Part shown: piece by piece, positions 60,326 to 64,000 of the stretch
Layout of the letters: each line of letters opens with the position of its first letter
Position numbering within the stretch: position 1 is the stretch's first letter
Assembly: GCA_037039925.1 (NCBI GenBank)
Contig: JAXRKP010000001.1
Location: 146,001 to 210,000 of the forward strand
Source of the DNA: Doris montereyensis
Lineage: Eukaryota > Mollusca > Gastropoda > Nudibranchia > Dorididae
Reading direction: 5' to 3'
DNA length: 64,000 bases
Program-made: the position numbers and the translations under genes
Notes under the pieces: generated by a model
Seen by the model: the letters and a program-made list of their open reading frames with translations, nothing else
Databases searched by the model: none
Told to the model about the DNA's origin: nothing

Positions 60326-60931
60326 TATATACATGTGTATATCAAATTACAAAACATAATCATAATAACTCAAATTGACTTTTTCTGTGTACGTACTTGA
60401 ATGAAAAGCAAATATTTTCCAGGCCTAGTCACTGAGTCGTGATCTAGTCAGGCAAATTTTATTTTAGCTCAAATAGATGTTCTACATTTTATAATTAAGC
60501 CAATCAAGAAACAAAACAACACACAGCCGCCTCCCCCTTTTCCCTAAGAAAAAACAAACCAACATAATCCTTTCTAATTACACAAAAACAAACAACAACA
60601 GCATTTTACAAAATGTTTCGTGAGTGTCTGTAGAGATTCTAAATATCTATTATTCAAAAAACAAAAAAACCCTCGCACATGATAGACAATAGTGAGATGA
60701 GTCCATTTTCACCTGTCTTCTCCTGCTTTTAGCATATACGTTTCGTGCTTTTAAAACTTGTCAAAACATTGCTCCAGCAATTTTAAAACCCTGTTTTTAC
60801 ATATTGTTGCCACTGCTACAATCTTTGAGAATATTTATGAGACAGCCAGATAATGCCTACATATGTAATATTAAAACTTAATTTACAGAGAAAAAGATCC
60901 ATGTAATGCTTTAAACAAGTATAATAATTAC
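59650..60931 (-). other. Syntaxin intron 1
   Basis: GT (60931-60930) to AG (59651-59650). Includes a (TA)n microsatellite at 60263-60331. Confidence 0.7.
60263..60331. repeat. (TA)n microsatellite
   Basis: About 30 TA dinucleotides with one AA interruption. Confidence 0.95.
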
Positions 60932-61061
60932 CTCCATTATTAATCTTGAAAACATTGCTGCGGATCTGTTCAGTGACCTCTATGATGGAGCTCCCATTAT
61001 CAGCGTAATCTCCATAGTTCGGATCATCCCTGTATTCACCAAGTGACCCATAGCTAGCCAT
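60932..61061 (-). CDS. Syntaxin-7/12-like (endosomal Qa-SNARE), exon 1 with start
   Basis: The gene encodes a tail-anchored SNARE of about 273 residues that would act in endosomal and lysosomal membrane fusion, pairing with Qb, Qc and R-SNAREs. ATG at 61061-61059 opens MASYGSLGEYRDDPNYGDY, ADNGSSIIEVTEQIRSNVF, KINNG and ends at GGAG|GTAATT in phase 1. STX12 begins MSYGPLDMYRNPGP and has (F)SSIIQTCSGNIQ, the same layout. An acceptor (TTTCCACAG at 61066) just before the ATG implies a non-coding 5' exon upstream. Nine coding exons sum to 274 codons once two one-base discrepancies are allowed for. Whether it is the orthologue of STX7, STX12 or their common ancestor cannot be told here. Confidence 0.92.
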
Positions 61062-61065
61062 TTCA

Positions 61066-61679
61066 CTGTGGAAATAATAGAAGAACATAGCCTATCAACA
61101 ACAATGTCAAGACTCAAAAGTATTACTGTTAAAACTTTGTGGGCTTGCACAGATTATCATCACCATTTCCCCCATATCTATTTATTCCAACACGCACTTG
61201 TTATATCCAAATTTGGTTTCAATGTTAGCAAAACATTGATTATTACAAATGCATTAGTGCTACACGTGTTATACATCAGTAATTACATAATGGTATACAC
61301 AATGTTGCAAGTGCCAGTTCATGACAATCATAAGCCAGACACACCGGATATCCATTATGAAAGTGTGAAAAGCAAGCGTACAGCCAATCCTTGCTTGTCC
61401 AACTAACGATACAGTTGACATGGGGCAACGTTTAGAAAGCAGACTTTTGCACTGTCATAGTCTTTTATTGCCGCCCTAACCCGCCAATCACAAAGGTGGA
61501 CACGCAAGGAGATTTAACAATTCCCCATGCCTTCTTCATTACTTATCTTATCTAACTACCGTTCAACGAAGAGTGATTGTGAGTGTCAGTGACATCTCTG
61601 ATGAATACCATCTTTGTTTTGATCGAATGGTCCTGTGGCTACTTGTTTCTTGTTTAATTTTACATTTTACCACTCACAG
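61066..61679. other. Non-coding, probable syntaxin 5' region
   Basis: A CCAAT motif is at 61484-61488. The 5' UTR exon and promoter of the minus-strand syntaxin gene should lie here or further right. Confidence 0.35.
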
Positions 61680-62038
61680 GACGGCTTAGGTACCTCAAAC
61701 GACTGAAGGAAAACCAAAACCCAAAAATCGCCCGGGAAATCAGGAAATCCGGCAAATTGGGACGATTTTACAATCCACAAAGTATGTATAATTATGAGTT
61801 GGTCGATCTGTGTTCTGCAAAGGCTCCCCCCAAAAAACCCCAAACACACAAAACTCTTCGGACCCCAAACGAGCGACGATATGTTCTCATGTCTGATGTC
61901 CACATCTCAATGCCGGCTCCTAGATCTGGTTATTTTAGGAAGATCTGGAGAAATGTCGTGGGAAACGGACACCAAAAGACTTCTGTTATGTATTCAACAT
62001 TCGCAGACAACTTAGTAGAGAGAAGAAATGAGCTGTAA
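61680..62038 (+). CDS. Terminal coding exon or small ORF, product unknown
   Basis: A T-rich tract and CCACTCACAG end at 61679. The frame, entered with two bases of a split codon, runs 119 codons without a stop: RLRYLKRLKENQNPKIARE, GKLGRFYNPQSMYNYELVD, PNERRYVLMSDVHISMPAP, RSGYFRKIWRNVVGNGHQK, MYSTFADNLVERRNEL-stop (62036-62038). It is basic with many aromatics and no membrane segment. The first in-frame ATG is 61787, giving 83 residues if it is a one-exon gene. The base composition is clearly richer than its surroundings. I do not recognise it. Upstream exons, if any, would overlap the syntaxin gene on the other strand. Confidence 0.55.
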
Positions 62039-62342
62039 AGACAGATCCCATCAATTTGACATATTATCGTTTTTATCCTGTTTATTTACCGAGAATCACT
62101 TTTGCATTTCACTTGAAGTTGAAAGATTATCATTTTCCTTCACGAACCCTAAAGAATTTTTCAAGGAACTTATCAGACAGTAAGTTGGCCTGTGTTATTT
62201 CCATTGTTATCAGTATTATCATTTTTATCTTTGTTATTATTTTATAATTGCTATCATCAATTTTGTTGATGATTTTATCATGTTGTTACAATCATAGTTC
62301 CATCATTTTATTTAGTGTGAGAATGAAAACGATTCCTTTAGA

Positions 62343-62348
62343 AATAAA
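62343..62348 (+). promoter_or_regulatory. Poly(A) signal AATAAA
   Basis: AATAAA about 305 nt after the stop of the 61.68 kb exon, followed by GATAAATG. Confidence 0.45.
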
Positions 62349-63229
62349 GATAAATGTTATTCAATGAAACTCTACAACATAAACCGACACAGCCAGCCAT
62401 GCTGTTATTGAATGACTGAGTAAAGCCTGAACATGCAGCCCCATGCCCGCCCCCCCCACCCCCACCCCCACCTCCCGCTCTACATGTTACCTTATCCCTC
62501 TGTGTCTGTCTGTCTCTCGCTCTCTCTCATTTTCTCCATCCTCTCTACTCGTCTTTCTTTATTTTCCTCGTTCTTATTTTAACAATGTCTCCTGATTGTT
62601 TCCATTTCCTCTTTCTCTCTCCCTTTCTATCACTCCCTCCTCTCTCCGTCTCTCTTATTAATGGAAGTTGCATTTCGTTTTCTTCTTGTCTTTTCTTTTT
62701 GTTAATCGTTATGAGGCTTGCTTTGTTGATGAACATTGCTCGATGGGTCGTTTGCACCAACGGCTCTAAATTTAGTTTAGGTCAGTATTGTTTAGTGCTT
62801 CCATGTCTGCTTGTTACTTATGGAGGTTGGGCGTGACCGATTTCTATCTTCTTTCATTCCTCTTTTATTAGTAATGGGTCAACTGCACTATAAATTCCTT
62901 TTCATGTTTAATAAAAGTAGGCTGTAATAGATGTTATTGTTAGTAAACAATGCAATATAAACATGATGACAATAACAACAAAAAGATTTGCCAGCTATGT
63001 CACCTTACTCAACGAAGATAAAAATACAATCACAATATAATCACAGGTACTTCATGGTCCAAGCGCGGCAACCTCGTCAGTGGGGCGACAAAACTATCGG
63101 TGCCCTGTGCCACAGCGGAACGAGATTATTGACCCACATTGAGGTCAGCCGGCAGTTTAGTCTTACAAGGGTTAAGGAGCCGAGATAGTCTTAATTATTT
63201 TTTTTTCTCAAGTAAAATCTACCCCCACC
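62349..63229. other. Non-coding, pyrimidine-rich patch
   Basis: Contains a C-rich tract (62443-62476) and CT-rich DNA to 62660. At 63050-63187 a more GC-rich patch has a short open frame after TAATCACAG (YFMVQARQPRQWGDKTIG...), with no family match; it may be a repeat fragment. Confidence 0.3.
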
Positions 63230-63440
63230 CCCAATCTATATTTATAAATCTATAGAGATTTAGATCTAGATTCAAAATATATATATATCTATAGATCTAG
63301 ATTCTTAATCTATTTAATCTATAGATCTAGAATATAGATCTAGATCTAACTGATCTAGCTTTATTTAGAGTCTAGCCCTAAATCTAGACCTAGATTATAT
63401 CTATTCTGTATAGATTCTAGATCTAGATTGTATCTGATCA
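63230..63440. repeat. Dense TCTAGA/AGATCT palindromic repeats
   Basis: Irregular clusters of ATCTAGATCT, TCTATAGATC and CTAGATTC fill about 200 bp. Nearly every 10-15 bp contains TCTAGA or AGATCT. Confidence 0.85.
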
Positions 63441-64000
63441 CAGATGAGTGATCATATTATTTAGAGAATAAAATCTCGATCTTGACTTCTTCCAATGCAG
63501 CGGTGTTTATGGTCATCCTTACCCTTTAACAGGAAAATAAGCTCTTTAGTCCTTGATAATATTATCAGGCGAAAAAGTTTGATGGTGTGTACAAGGGCGA
63601 TTGTTGATTACTTCTTCATTCTAATTAGTTTCATGTCCTTTCTGGGGATAAGTTTTCATACTCATGTGATATGACGTCATTTCTTTCGATAAAGATTATG
63701 GCGGTGTAGTGTGACTTTGGGATGACTTGGAGATATACCGACCAAAATGTTGAATTCATAGCCATGTAGAAACGTTTAAAGATTTACGTCTGTAAATCTC
63801 GTCAATTGATTGTAAAATATTGTGAAAACAAAAGTGTTTCGAGATACACTATGTATTTCAATGATAACTTGGGAAGAAGACATATATATAAGACACCAAC
63901 ACAAAAGCGACAAAAAAACAAACAAAAACAAACAAAACAACGCAACCTCCACTGTGGTTTCTTCGTATTATTCACAGCTATTTAAATAGTAGTAGTAGTA
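63441..64000. other. Non-coding, CRE-like motif, ends in (AGT)n
   Basis: TGACGTCA, a perfect cAMP-response element, is at 63672-63679, followed 20 bp later by ATTATGGCGGTG (YY1-like). This could be a promoter for a gene to the right or for a distal syntaxin 5' exon. The window ends in a short (AGT)n run at 63987. Confidence 0.35.

Noticed and set aside
62988..63188. Plus-strand ORF ending FSLTRVKEPR
   Set aside because: GC-rich patch with an acceptor-like site, but no known motif and short. I kept it only as a note in the gap entry.

Overview
This 64 kb window is AT-rich animal nuclear DNA: split genes with GT-AG introns, several non-LTR retrotransposons, tRNA-derived SINEs, MITE-like DNA transposons, minisatellites and very long (GA)n/(CT)n arrays. 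The repeat style suggests a marine invertebrate (echinoderm, mollusc or similar); the phylum is inference and I cannot fix the species. There are no prokaryotic features. Most of the window is intron, intergenic DNA or repeats, and long simple-repeat ORFs are not genes.

Layout. 0-5.3 kb: two possible 3'-terminal coding exons facing each other (plus strand 3830-3901, minus strand 5099-5226), plus a minisatellite at 2.87-3.35 kb. 5.67-6.33 kb: a 661 bp MITE with PIF/Harbinger-like TAA flanks and a short MADF-like remnant. 11.7-20.7 kb, minus strand: a two-exon gene for a large charged, coiled-coil protein with WLKK-type motifs. Its reading frame is broken by several one-base shifts and one in-frame stop. 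Its 5.4 kb intron holds a LINE, two SINEs and a (TTA)n tract. 21-31 kb: a graveyard of LINE fragments in both orientations, SINEs, and clustered GA/CT, CTGT, CATA and GATA arrays. 33-38.6 kb, plus strand: a possible CpG-type promoter, then a two-exon gene for a 284-residue proline-rich-middle protein with a phase-compatible alternative last exon. Two diverged copies of a ~0.9 kb repeat flank this gene. 43.4-45 kb: SINEs, one split by a 530 bp MITE with TA duplications. 48.6-49.0 kb: another inverted-repeat element.

49.76-61.06 kb, minus strand: a complete syntaxin-7/12-type (endosomal Qa-SNARE) gene in nine coding exons. This is the only confidently named gene. Two of its exons (55.43-55.51 and 49.76-49.86 kb) are one base off frame, the second at an A7 run. 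The same kind of error in an otherwise intact conserved gene suggests that base-level indels, from the assembly or the allele, affect this sequence, so the broken 11.7-20.7 kb gene should not be called a pseudogene without checking reads. 61.68-62.04 kb: a plus-strand terminal exon or small ORF of unknown function beside the syntaxin 5' end.

I found no evidence of a new multi-gene system. The most useful leads are the indel pattern, the nested MITE-in-SINE, a six-copy unnamed short repeat family, the alternative last exon of the 36.6 kb gene, and the unrecognised coding exons at 5.1 and 61.7 kb.
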